From: Heterotrichella gracilis
Lineage: Eukaryota; Sar; Xanthophyceae; Tribonematales; Xanthonemataceae
Assembly (NCBI GenBank): GCA_032358255.1
Contig: JAULBX010014092.1
Span: 1-64,000 of the forward strand
Length of the DNA: 64,000 bases
Direction of reading: 5' to 3'
The position numbers and the translations under genes were made by a program. Positions 33,816 to 46,024 of the stretch are shown here, in pieces; position 1 is the stretch's first letter, and each line of letters starts with the position of its first letter. Below the pieces are notes generated by a model. It was not told the origin of the DNA and ran no database searches. It worked only from the letters and a program-made list of their open reading frames with translations.

Positions 33816-35436
33816 ATGAGCCCTGGGGCTGGCCCAAGCAACGCTCCCATGGTTCCATCCAACGGCGTGAACGGGGTGTCGACCCTGTGGTTTTCCCCGT
33901 CAGCCGTGCTCCTCCACCTCATCCACACGCTCAGCAACAGCGCCCTGCTCCCATGGCGGATCTTCCTCTACACCATGTCGCTTTTCAGTGCGTTCCTGCT
34001 CTCTGCCCTCTCAGCCATCGGAGCTCAGCCTCTGGGATACGTCAGCCAGCGAAAGGTGGGTGGGTGTGGTGGCTGGGGCAGCGGGATGATTTTGCCAGAC
34101 CTTTATATGGGCGTTGGGTGCCTGATTGAAGTGGCTTACACTGCGAGCATTGGCCTGGGTGTAAGTCCATGAGCTGGCAGATCCACTCACCATGGACACA
34201 GTGTCCTTGATTTGACTACTTTCGAAATGCCCTTCTAGCTATTTGGCTGCACCCAATTAAACGGGGATGCTGGCTGGCGCAGGTGAGGGAGGTGCAGACT
34301 GTGGTGGAGCACATGCACGCCCGGGAGGAAGCATACAGACGGAAGATGAAGGTATGAAATGCTCCTGCCCAAGTCAAAGGGTTTACTTGGGTTAATTGAT
34401 GACCTACAAAATGTCTATGATGTGTGCCTAGATTGACAAGGTATTGTAGGTGGAACAGCAGATGTGTCCCCAGGTTGTGCTTGGTACCATAGCTGAAACA
34501 ACATATTGACGTGCAGGAGCTGCTGAATGAAGCTGAAGCCATAGACAAAGACAAGAAGCGGGCGCTGCTCAAGATACACAAGGTGCGTGCAGCAAGCACC
34601 ACCCTCCCTGCACACCACCCCACACACCCGGCATGCGCACCCTGCTGCCACACCACACCACAACCGTAGCCGCGCCGCGTCGCCCACCAGCGCCCCCCTT
34701 GCACCGCAGTTGCGTGGCGAGATCGGCGAGATGCGCCACCAGATGGAGGAGGTGTCGATGGAGGCGCACCTGCACAACAGGCGGATGGACACTGAGGACC
34801 TGCAGCTGCGGGAGCCCACCTCCCGCCTGGGGATGCACCTGAGCATGGTGGTGCTGGCGTTGGCGGTGTGGTTCTTCATGCAGCAGGAGCAGCCCAGCTT
34901 GCACAGGAAGCTGGTGTTCACCGTCCTCTCCCCGGTGAGTGTTTTGCAAACCCTTCCCAAGGGCTTTGCATGGGAAGCTGGTGCTCACTGTCCTCTCCCC
35001 GGTGAGTGTGGTCTGCACGCTGAACATTTGATGGTGCTGTTTCTGGTTTATGTTGTGCAAACCCTTCCCGAGGGTTTTGGGCATGGGAAGCTGGTTTTCC
35101 CTGTACTCTTCCCAGTAAGCAGAAGTATGTATGTGGAGTAGAAGTCAGGCACTGCTGCTGTATTGCCATCTATGGTATCCCTGGTATCCATCTGTTCCAA
35201 GAATATCTGGAACTTTGACTACAGCAGCAGACTGAAGCGCCCTTTGCAGCGATGAGAAAGGTCTTATGGCGCTCCACTCCTGAGTAGTCTTCATAATTTG
35301 CTCGCAGGTGGCGTGGATCTACCTTTCAGCTGCCTTGCAACGGCGGGGCATGTGGAACCCTTCGATCATTTTCAGCTTGACGTGGTTCTTGGTTGGCTTC
35401 ATCATCAGCCAATCCATGCTGTCGGTCAGCCTATAG
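33816..35436 (+). CDS. Multi-pass membrane protein with central coiled coil
   Basis: Five exons join in frame to 242 residues: 33816-34055, 34283-34351, 34517-34582, 34710-34934, 35308-35436. A hydrophobic segment near residues 50-70 (MSLFSAFLLSALSAIGAQPL) is followed by a charged, helical stretch of about 85 residues (VREVQTVVEHMHAREEAY, then KDKKRALLKIHKLRGEIGEM). Then come MHLSMVVLALAVWFFM, VAWIYLSAAL and FSLTWFLVGFIISQSM. The order (membrane helix, coiled coil, two or three helices) resembles insertase-type proteins such as GET1 or TMCO1, but no family motif is certain. The start ATG has no good alternative downstream. The intron after the fourth exon carries two copies of the exon tail. 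Confidence 0.65.
34955..35125 (+). repeat. Two 24-base potential microexons copied from an exon tail
   Basis: The exon end LVFTVLSP plus donor (34911-34940) is repeated twice. Copy one, 34978-35001, encodes LVLTVLSP with donor GTGAGT; copy two, 35091-35114, encodes LVFPVLFP with donor GTAAGC. Each is preceded by GGGAAG, so AG could serve as acceptor. Both are 24 bases, phase 0. Each unit also carries a CAAACCCTTCCC-AGGG foldback. Confidence 0.88.
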
Positions 35437-37668
35437 CAGCCTGCATTCGGTGCTTTTGGGGGGGAGCTTTCACTGGTGGCACCATCTCATAGCGGCATCA
35501 CTCTCATCCCTGCTGGCTAGATGCATATTTGAGGGCAATGCAGCTTGGGAGTGGTAGGTGGCAATTTGGTCATGCAAAATACTTTATGAGCTGGTCGCAA
35601 GCAGCGCATGGCAGCGAGTAAATGACTGACAGGACAAGGCTAATAGCTGACGTGAATGGTTTGGCTCAGCGCCGTGAAAATGCTAGCTCAGACGAGGTCA
35701 CAGCTGAATTACATTTGCTTGACTTACCTTTTTGTGCAGTGTGACCAGACTACAATTTGCAGTTGCCATGTGGCTGTCCATTTATTTGTGGCGAATTTCA
35801 AAAGGGGTGAAATTTTGCTATGTCCAGCCGAACCACGTTCTATTGTATGTGAATGACCTGCCGTAAGTGATTTTCTTTGCGCCTGACATCAGCTGCCTCG
35901 CAAGTGAGAGGAGACCATGCTGAATTTTGCCAGCCATCGTCCTTTGCTGTGGTGTTACTACCATGCATATCTGCAAACCTTTAGGTTGCAGCGTCAAACT
36001 TGTTCAACGTGAGTCCTCATGGCCCTTGGCCCAGTGCACAGTTTTTGCTTGGGCCTGGCCCATATAAGGTCAGCAGGTGGTGAGGATAGGCCATTGTAGA
36101 GGAGGCTTGGTGTTTCAGGCGTTGCTTTAAACACATCTTGTTTTCATAGGGGATATGGGTAGTTGCTGTTCCATCGTATGCATGCTTTTAGCGTTGGTTT
36201 TCTTTTTTTGTAGTTGTGCACGACAGTCCTTATGGTGAGCATCAAGCTTGGCTGTTCAACATGACGATTTTCATATCCTGTCACGTTGCTGCATGCTTGC
36301 CCACAGTGGTGAACGTTTGTTTGTGGATTGGAGGTCGCAATGCCCTGCAAGTCTCTTCCTACACTTTCCAGCTTGTAGAGATTGAAGCCAGCCCAGGGTT
36401 GGGTTTGCTCGAACATGGCACTGCAAGCTATTGTGCCTGGCCATCAGCTCTATCACGTGAGGACAGGACAACACTGCCGGGTAGTAACTACCCATATTTT
36501 AAAATTGCGGCACGGTTTTTGAAAACTGGCTTGGGAAAGTTTGAGTTGCGTGCAGCGGAAGACGTGCACGCTGTGAGGAAGCACTTGCAGTTGCTGCAGC
36601 AGTGCATGCCCTCAACAAGCAGGAGCCTGCAAAGCTTCAATCCAGTGGCTACAGCTTCAAACCTGCAACCTGCGGGGTACCCACCACCAAATGGCTGGAA
36701 AATCAACGCTCTTTCAGGATTTCAGCATTTTTGTGTGAATCCCCGCAGCCGTGCCGGCGTGTGTCCCCAGCTTAGGCCAGACTGAAAATACGAAACATAA
36801 CTGTCATTGCAAAACCCTTTTTCATTACGGTAAGACTGGCCGTCGCTTAACTTACCAGGTGACATGTTGGGCTGCTTAACAAGGTGTTGCAACGTCCGTG
36901 AGACAGTTTTGGGTTGGCCAGTCGACAGACAGTCTGCTCGCATGTGTGCATGTGGTACCAGTGCCGGTTCTCCTTTAGCCATAGAGCAGTCAGTTTTCGC
37001 GGAGCGTGTTGACGGCATTCGTTGACAACCAATAATAAGGCGTGATGTTAGGTTCAAAGTCCCCCACGCCTTCGCCAAGCAAGGTTGCTCGTCAACAAAC
37101 GTAAGTGAAAGTGACTTGGTCAACCGGTGGCAGCCTGGCCTAGCTACACTTAGGGAAATATTGGCTAGCCAATCGCACTGCTTACGACCACATATATTAT
37201 ATGACTAATTAAATCCTCCTTCTATGTATCTTACTGCGGCTATGGCTGCGAACCCCCGTCGCAATGCATTCTGCGATTGAGCATGTGTGTGTGGAGCCCT
37301 GCTGGCGTGTTGCAAGCAAAGTCAGATACATTGCCGGATCAAAAGGGCGACGGACTCAGTTATTTTGCCGTTTTTTTTGTTGGGCAGCTGTTTCTTGCAC
37401 TGTCACTGCCTACTCACCTGGTTCCATTGCACAAGTCTGACTTGAAACTCTGTCAACCCAAAGCGCTAGTGGATGCAAGAGCCTTACTGTGGCTCGGTGC
37501 CACATGCTGGTACCACCACTTGCAACAAAGCAGTTAAGCGTCAAAGCAGCATTCCATCAGCACCTCGCGAGTCCAGGCAGAGCCCTCCCTCTAACCCCAC
37601 CCAACCCCCTCATCCACACACACACACACGCCCAAACCCTCCCACCCACACCTCTCCCATTGTTCCAG
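35437..37668. other. Gap before the ASH-domain gene; 5' exons probably hidden
   Basis: The first confident exon downstream enters in the middle of a codon, so earlier exons of that gene should lie here. I could not place them. One 189-codon frame (36216-36785) is listed. A short CA-repeat lies at 37616-37629. No other gene, RNA gene or mobile element was recognised. Confidence 0.5.
36216..36785 (+). CDS. Open frame of unknown status (189 codons)
   Basis: An open frame beginning after a good polypyrimidine acceptor (TTCTTTTTTTGTAG near 36205). The product shows a helical stretch (AAEDVHAVRKHLQLLQQCM) but no known domain. It could be an upstream exon of the ASH-domain gene or a chance frame. 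Confidence 0.2.
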   Translation: MHDSPYGEHQAWLFNMTIFISCHVAACLPTVVNVCLWIGGRNALQVSSYTFQLVEIEASPGLGLLEHGTASYCAWPSALSREDRTTLPGSNYPYFKIAARFLKTGLGKFELRAAEDVHAVRKHLQLLQQCMPSTSRSLQSFNPVATASNLQPAGYPPPNGWKINALSGFQHFCVNPRSRAGVCPQLRPD

Positions 37669-40600
37669 GCCCTGGGCCAGCCTGAAGCTCCCAGAGGCAG
37701 TCAAGTGGACCCAGTGGTCCCAAGACAGCAACAACTACCAGGCTTTCGTGGTGCAGAATGTGGCCGGCAGGCCAATCACTGTGAGGTTTCAGCAGCCCAG
37801 CTCCCCTCACTTCCTGCTGTGCTGCCCCCCCTCGGTGAAGCTGGTGCCTGGAAAGTCACGCACGCTCAAGGTGAGTCATGTTGCAGAGTGCGGTATCCCC
37901 ACAGCTCCTGCTGTGCTGCCCTCCCGCAGTGAAAGCTGCTGCCTGGCAAATCGCGGACGCTGAAGGAGAGTTCTTTCAAATATTGTGTTACATTCCTTTG
38001 TAATCGTCTCCTTCCTCCAAGATCCAAAGATTCAAAAAGCATGTAAAAATTAGTAGAGGGGTTCAAGTTTGTGTGGTATTGGGTTGAGCGTAGATAGCAA
38101 GGGGGTGAAGGAAACAAACACGACCCCGCAGGTGCTTTTTACCCCAGAGGAAGAGGTGGATTGCACAGCCAAGCTGCAGCTCTTCACAGACCAAAACGAA
38201 GCCTTCAGCATTGCCCTCCATGCCGTTGCGCCAAAACCCTCCCTCAGGGTTCCCACCCAACTCACTTTCGGTCCGGCAACAGCGCTCAACCACACAGCGC
38301 GTGTGCCCTTCACCATCTCCAACACTGGGAACAAGGCAGTGCAGGTCCACCTCGAAACCTTGGCTCCTTTCAGCATCAACCCAGCAGCTGCCACCATCAA
38401 CCCTGCCGAGGAGGTGCACTTTGGGGCGGAGTTTGTCCCTGAAGGGGAGGGCGAGTGCTTGGCAAAGCTGTACGTGGTGGAGGACACGGGGAGGTCGCAT
38501 GTGGTGGAGGTAGGTCCCTGGCTATTTAAGGTTCAGGGTTTAGGGTTGAGGACATGGGAAGGTCCCGGGTGGTGGAGGTAGGTCCCTTGTATTGACACAT
38601 ACTGAACATGCCTGCCCGGCTTTTGCATTTGGCTGCTCCTGATGCAAGGTGTAGCCGGCACCGCATGTGACGTTACTTCTGTTCGAACAGAACTGGTGGC
38701 CAAATATGCATTGATGGTCAGACACATATTCATTATTTGTTCACTTATGTTTAAAAGTTTCTAATTTTCATGCAGCTGTCAGGCATGGGAGTGGCAGCAG
38801 GCTTTGAGCTGGACACCAATGAGCTCGAGTTTGGTTCTGTGTATGTGGGCCACCAGGCAACCCGAAGGGTTCGGATCAGAAGCACCTGCAGCACACCGAT
38901 TGACCTCACAGTGCATCCCCAACAGCAGCCAATCACAGGCAGATTTGATGTGCGCCTGGCAAAGTGAGTAAAACACAGCATGCTTACTTGGGAACGCTGT
39001 GGTTGGGTTGAGTCAGTGATTGGCTCAAATACACCCTGCATGGATGCCCCTACTGCGCACAATGCAGGCTATACACAGAGCATGCAAGCCACTAGTAGGG
39101 TGTTGGGAATGCACCCCAATGGCAGTGGCTGGCAGCAGCTGTGTCCCAACGCGTTCACATGCCAAAATACCACCCCTTGCAGGTCCACGATAGGCCCAGG
39201 CGAGTCCTCCTATGCTCTAGTCACTTGTGAGCCATGCGTGGGGGGGTCAACTGCTCAGGAGTTTAGCATCACCTGCCAAGGAGGACAGGTGCGCCTAGCA
39301 GCACGATTACCGTATCAGGGTTTAGGATCCTATCACTGCTAATCTTGAGCAAGTGTGGCTTGCTTACTCATATGCCCTATCATCTCTTTCAAATGACTCT
39401 GGTCCCATATCTATGTGTGCAACACATATTGCTGGCCAGGTTTTCTAAGCAATTCCTGTCAGTACTCCGGACTGTCCGCCGTGATGCCAATTGCAATGCT
39501 GTATGTCACAGTCACAGCAGCATACATTGATTGACTGCACGTCAGTGTCATAATCAGCTTCTGATATTTAAAAACACACATGATTACTGTGGATTTACAG
39601 GTGACCCAGCGTCTGCGATGCCATGTGACTGGCAAGTGTCCAGGCTTGACCCTCAGCAGCACAGCACTCACCTTTGGGTCCTGCCAGCTGGGCAGCCAGT
39701 CATGCCCCCACAGTGTCACCTTGACCAACCTGTGCGATGTGCCGGCATACTACCAGCTGCAGGGAGGCAGCCCCGTGTTTGTGTTTGACAGGTAAGGACA
39801 CGAGAGGGTTTAGGGTCAGGGTTTTGTTCACTAGCTAGTGCACTAGGATTAGGGTCACTAAGGGTAAGGTCGCTAGGCTTAGGGTCACTAGGGTGGATAC
39901 ACGGACCAGGCTGGCTCTCAAATCTGGCATTTTCCTCATCCTGTGCCCTCATTCTTGAAATGAGAGGGTGCTTACTTGTTTTGGTGTGGTTTGCCAGGCG
40001 GGAGGGCAGCATAGCACGGGGCGGCAGTGAGCGCATCAGCATCAGCTTCAACCCCAGGCATGCCCTGGCCTTCCGAGAGGAGGTGCAGTGCTTGGTAGAG
40101 GTGAGGGTGTGGCTGCCGTTCATGGTGCATGCAGGGTGCACCTGAGCGCACTTGCCATTAGCTTAATAGTACCGCAGGTCCAATATGATGCATGACCCAT
40201 TTACAAAAATAATGTAATAACAGCCAAAATAATTATCATGTTGTTATTAACGTGCAAGATGTAGTTCCTAATTGTGGCTTTGACCCTTGGCAGGGCTCAA
40301 CAGACCCTCCTCTGAACTTGTCACTGGAGGGTGCGGCTTTTGACGCCAATGAGCAAAGCTCAGGGTCAGGCTGCCAGGATGGCGTTCCTGCGCTGGCTCA
40401 CCCGCAGTTGCAGGGCCCTGTCGTGGAAGTGAGGCCCCAGAGGCTGTGCTTTGGGGAGGCCCTTGTGGCCCCAGTGACACGGGTGGTCAGCGTACATAAC
40501 ACAACAGGCAAGGCTGAGTCTGTAAAAATGCGGCGTGCGATCCGTTCTGGCATCTGTTCATGCCGCAGTATGTGCTGTGCGCACGTGGTACTGAACCCAC

Positions 40601-43600
40601 ATACAGCCTGCAATTTGCGTACATGGCTTGCCCAGAACCAAATGGCAAATGTGCATCATGCTTCATGGACTTCACAGCAGATTACAAAGCATTATCTCAA
40701 ACATTAACATGTTGTTGCGTGCAGGAGCTACGCTCCACATCCATGCTGTGCTGTGTGCACAGTCTGTGCCGGAGGGCGCCCTGAGCATGTACCCAGCTCA
40801 AGCCGTTGCGGGACCACACGGCCAGACAGCCTTCCAAGTGGTGTTTGATCCCTGCACAGCCGGGACAAAGGACTTGTGTGGCGATAAGGTCCACTTCTTT
40901 GCACATGACGCCAAAGATCCCCAGCGGTTGGCGCATAGCGCGGAAATCATGGTGCGCAATGCTTTGCATTTGACAGCAATTTGACTTTCAAAAACAAACT
41001 GTCCCAATATTGCAAACGTACATTTTATTGATTGCACACTTACCCGTGCAACATTGTGCTTTCTCAAGGTTATAGCCACAAAAGCGACTTGTCCTAATTG
41101 CTCTCAACCCTAAACCCTTACCACTCACCCCTGTCGTGCAGCTTTCTGGGTATCTACAGCCCTGCAAAAAATCCGACATCAGCGTCTCCTGGTCTCCCCA
41201 GTCTATCATCCTGCCACCAGCTGCACAGCATGACACAGTTTCCCATGTAACATCGCTCTGCAACAATGGGAAATCTCCTGTACATTATGTGGCCACTGAC
41301 AGTCACGATGGTGAAGGGGATGACTCTTTGATTTTGGTCAGCCCTCCAAAAGGCAGCGTGGCTCCAGGGTCCAAGGCGCTGTTCCTCGTGTCGAGCAGTT
41401 CCAGCAAAGCACGCAGGTAGGGACGCGCAAGGGATTGACCGGCCTCTGGGGCTGGGTGCTGTCTCTTCCTCAGCCTGCGGCCCATACTTAAGATGAGGAG
41501 GGTACCATACTTTTTTTGGAAAAATGACCAAAATATTTCACATTATTCAAAGTAATTATTTATTCATTGCATGCAGGCTCCAGGGCCACGTGAGGCTCCA
41601 GCTTGCCACATTGCCGAATGATACAACAGACACAGCCGTGCCAGTATTTGCAGACGTGTATGATGCCACAGGCTGCGTGGTGTGTGAAACGCAAGAGCTC
41701 AACATGCCATCCTGCTGTATTGGCAATGTTTGCCAGCAGGACGTGTATGTTTGCAACACACGCCCAGTGCCAGTATTCTGCCAGGTATGTTTGCATACCA
41801 CAGTGATTAGCTTGCCAATAAGAAAGAAAAATATGTTACGTCAATAACCGCAGTGCAAATGAAAAATAATATTCATTTTAGTGCATTTACTTGCTTACTA
41901 CTGTAATACATGCGTTTCCAGAAATTTTAGTGCATTTGATTCAATTTATTCTTCTATTTGTGCTGAATCTGCAAACTTCTGTACTCTGTGAACCAACTTC
42001 AACATGTGATGATGTTGCAGTGGCAGTTACCGGTCACAGCAGCGGGCATACTGGCTATACAACCGTCGTCTGCACAGATACCTCCTATGCAACAGCATGC
42101 ATTCACTGCAACTTTCACGCCTAAGAATGCACAGCAGCACTCTTTCCAAGCCCAATGCATTGCAAAGTTGCACACCGGTACTGCTGCAGACACTGCCATG
42201 AACTTAGCAGCCTCTCATGGTGAAAATGCAACTGCCACCTGTCGAGAAGAGGAACCCAACTGTCAAGGGATAGGATCCTATCTTGATCACAACACTGTAA
42301 GTCCTCTGCATCCACCAATTTCCAAATCAAGTTTGTTCCATTTCCGTTTCAATTGCTGCAGAGCCGTGCCCATCTTGTGATGCTCTCATTCTCTGGTTGC
42401 TGGCCCATGGGGTTGGGAATATTGCATGAGAAGAATAATGCACGTGAAAGTCATTCAGTATAGTACAGGCGACAAACCAGGCCACGGCAGCCAGTCTTGA
42501 TGACGAGGACGGAAATCGCATGTCGCCCCATGCTGCATGTCAACATGTTGCATGTCGCCATGCATCATGGGAACGGTCTTGCATCAATGATAAAATTAAA
42601 TTTTGCACATGCTGAGTACATTTTTTTAATTTGAGACATTTATGAGAGGAGGAATATGAGTCAAATTCATCTACATTTTGTCTTTGTAATTTGTATTTAG
42701 TCTGCCTATTGAAGAATTCCAAGCAAAAAGCAACAACAAAATGGCTTTAATTTGCAAGTTGTTTGACATCAGCTGGAAAGCAACTATAATAGTCCTGTCA
42801 GCCATGCACCCCCTTGGTGGGCCATGCAGCAGCAGCTTGACTGGTATGGTGAACGCAACCATTATGCCAGCAGGAGACCGTCCTTTGCTTTCAAATCATG
42901 GCAGATGCTGTTAGCCCACAGCTAACGACAGATGTGGAGCATTTAGCCTTTCTGGATATCCACGCGGGGGAGCGGCAATTGCAGCAGCTGCAGGTGCACA
43001 ACCCCAGCTGTGCCCCAGTGAGGTGTAGGGTGGTAGTGTGCGATGAGAGCGGCGAGGCGGTGGAATCCAGCCAAGCGGTGAGTGCGCGGCATGGCGCCGG
43101 CCAGCTGCTGTGAACATCTGCGATTGTACTGCGGTGAAATCCGAGAAATTTTGAACGGTTGCACGACATGTCTTGCTGAAGTGCGTATTCAGCATGTGTA
43201 CTTGAAGATTCAAAAGTGTTTTTGATTACTGACGATTTGGATGACACCCACTGCAGGAGCCAGGATCATCTACAACTTACCAGCTTGGCAGTTGTAAGAT
43301 TGAGGTCAGCCAGGAACGCAATTTGGTGGATCCAAACAGCACATGTGTCATTGGCATCACTGCTTGCCCGTCAGCTGCAGGGCAGGAATCGAAAGGGCGG
43401 ATCGCGATTGTACATGATGCATCAGCAGACATAGCTAGCTGCGATCGACCTGGAGCTTGTGATGAGCCATCATGTGCAATTCCCAGGGACCAGGACCTGG
43501 TGCAGTCACAAGAGCACATCCTTGCCAGCTGGCCATGTATTATCACAGCAGTGCACCCATTGCTGCAAGTGGCAGATGCCTTCATAAGCGGCGTCCCCCG

Positions 43601-45685
43601 CCACTGGACGTGGGAGCAGCTGTCATGCCATGAGCTGAATACGCAGCTCCAACAGCCACCTAGTGAGGTGGATGTCAGCCTCCAGCAGCAGATGACATCT
43701 GGAAATTTCAAGGTCATGAAAGCCTTGCGCCGACTTCCGCCAATCAAGCTCACGCTGCCAGACAACGTCATGGGAGGAGCATGCACCCAGGTGTCAATCA
43801 CCCTGCACAATCCACTGGCCACAGCAGTGGGGTATGACATCAGCTGGCCAGCTGCTGCAGATGTCAAGCGGGGGAGCAAGATGTCAATCAGGGAGAAAGC
43901 GCCAACATACGAGGAGCTCGAAACCCAGGCTGTTTTGGAAAGTGGCATTTTCAGCATCCAACCTCAGCAGTCATGCATACCACCGAAGAGTTCAATGAAT
44001 GTCACCGTCATTCACAGGTGATTCCGCACACATGTTCTTTGATGAGGCAATACATGGCATTATTGCATTAGATGTTGGATATTTCTTATCATTCAATGGT
44101 GAAATAAATCAAATGTAATCACCTGGCTGTGCGTCATCCCTAATTATTGTTACAGCACCTGTTGCGCTGGCAACGTGTCCTGATATCTGTCACGCGCATC
44201 CGTTTGCACGCAGTCGAATTTACTATGTAAACCAGCCACCACACGTGCAGGCCGTCTCTTTATGGCGTGCACTGCCTACCTCTACTGCTGAGGGTCAACG
44301 CCAAAAAGCACATCAGGCTTGACCTGCAAGCAGCTACAAAGGTGGCTGGATCAAGCAACCTGCAGTTCTGGGACAACCCTGTAGTGCTGCACCCCATGCC
44401 CATGGGTCGCCCCACAGCCCTGCAGCAGACGCTGTGCGTCCACAACTCCAGCAGAACAGCCTGCTCTGTGACCCTGGATGACAGCGTCCTGCACACCCTG
44501 AACCAAGCCAACTACGATTTCAAGGTCATGGAAGTGGTGGGGCCCAGATGCATGGCCATCCCGGGGAACAGCAGTGGGTACTTCAGGGTGATGTTCAACC
44601 CCATTGAACCCAAGCTGTACCAGGTGTGCATGCCTGTGTGCGCAGAGCCTGGAAGCACCAGCACATATATGCAGTTGGAGGGGGCTGGGTACGATCCACG
44701 GCAGCCAGCTTCGTCAGGGCAGCAGGTTCCTTTGGAGTCTGCGTGCGCAGCATACACTGCCCCTCAACAGACTTTGCAACACTTGGATGTTACCGGTGGG
44801 GGCGCAACCTTTGCCAGCTTCAGTCAGCAGGTAATGATGAGCCCTGCGCAGCGACACAGAATTATATTATAAAACCTATGCCATTGCATTGCATTTTATA
44901 CCTCAGTTACTGGGAATGTGACACTGTCTGGCAGACTGCAGGATGTGCATGCCATGTTGCCAAAGGCTTTTGGACTGCATGACATCGTTTCCATAAATGT
45001 ACCAAATTTATTGCATTTAACACGCATGTTCCTTATGCGTGCGTATGCGTGCGTATGCGTGCGTATGTTCCTTAAAATAATATATCAACAAAATTTACAT
45101 GAATTTGCTTTCTACCTGACTGCGTGTTATGCTCAACAGGTCCTTGACTTTGGCGACCAGCCTCTCGACGGCACCAGCATCAAGCTGCAGGTGGTGACAA
45201 ACACGTCAGACAGACCCACCTCCTTCAGCTGGAAGCATGACATCCCGAATGTGGCCCTGACCTTCAGCCCTAAGCAAGGTGATGTTGCGCCTGGCTCCAG
45301 CAGGGTGTGCTTCCTCACATTTCACCCAGGCCTCACGCCTCAGATCATCTCAGGCTACGTGTCGTGCCAGTTACATCAGGCTAGTAGCTGTAGTACAAGC
45401 ACTGGCAGCAGAAAGGGCTCAGAGGCAAGGAGGTCTGGGCTCAAGGTCAGGAGGTCAAGCAGCAGTGTTGCTGAGCAGGCCCTGGATGCATATGGCCTGA
45501 GCAGTATGGCATGTGATGTCGTTGACGGTGATTTTCCTGCCATTAGGGGATTTTTCCCCATCAGGCTCCGTGGGTCAATGCGCCGCAGAGCAACGAGAGC
45601 TTCAAACGGTGATGTTCAAGCTGAACAGCATCAGGCAATAGCTTGCCGCACAACAGTGGGCTGTCCAGTGCAATACTTGAACTGA
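37669..45685 (+). CDS. ASH-domain (HYDIN/CFAP-type) protein, 5' end open
   Basis: ASH/MSP-like beta domains recur in ciliary, centrosomal and axonemal proteins such as HYDIN and several CFAPs. Exons joined in frame: 37669-37870, 38132-38509, 38776-38963, 39183-39288, 39601-39791, 39998-40100, 40294-40534, 40725-40951, 41142-41416, 41577-41784, 42021-42296, 42874-43077, 43257-44017, 44251-44830, 45140-45685; about 1495 residues seen. Repeated ASH signatures include LTFGPATALNHTARVPFTIS, then LEFGSVYVGHQATRRVRIRS, LTFGSCQLGSQSCPHSVTLT and LDFGDQPLDGTSIKLQVVTN, each with a later proline-glycine turn such as VAPGSK or VAPGSS. The tail is basic and serine-rich. I cannot tell which axonemal member it is. 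Its presence suggests that the organism or its recent ancestors build flagella. Tail copies of the first two exons lie in their introns. Confidence 0.8.
37885..37975 (+). repeat. Tail copy of the first visible ASH-gene exon
   Basis: CTCCTGCTGTGCTGCCCTCC and the following bases repeat the exon end (LLCCPPSVKLVPGKSRTLK) in a decayed form; the donor reads GAGAGT. A shorter tail copy of the next exon, with donor GTAGGTCCC intact, lies at 38550-38586. Confidence 0.85.
39800..39900 (+). repeat. Short TAGGGTCACTA-type intron repeats
   Basis: Several spaced copies of TTAGGGTCACTA and GGTCGCTAGG-like units occur in this intron, telomere-like in part. No exon-derived sequence seen. Confidence 0.7.
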
Positions 45686-46024
45686 TGACAAACAATTTTA
45701 CAAGCAAGCTTCAGTCATTGTTTCAAATTCAAGGTACAATTTTGTACAAAATACACTAGCCTGAGCATTAGGAGCCTGAGCGTTGGAGGACTACAGGTGT
45801 GTGCCAGCTCATGCACGGTGCCAATGTTCAGTTGTTATCCTTTCAATTGTATATGACAAGACAGTCTATCGAGAAAGATTTCAGTTGCCAGGTACGTTGC
45901 GCAATAAAATATCATTCCAACCATCAAGCGTGTACGACCGGTGCGGCACAATTGCTAAGTATGTAGGCTTGCAGTAGCTTAGCTGGTAGATATCTTTGAA
46001 AAAATAGGATGTGATCTCATGTAA
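45686..46024. other. Convergent gap, ASH gene and helical-protein gene
   Basis: About 340 bases, A/T-richer than the coding regions, holding both 3' ends. Nothing else recognised. Confidence 0.7.

Noticed and set aside
43277-43957. 226-codon minus-strand frame
   Set aside because: It is antisense to a well supported exon of the ASH-domain gene with correct splice sites on the plus strand.
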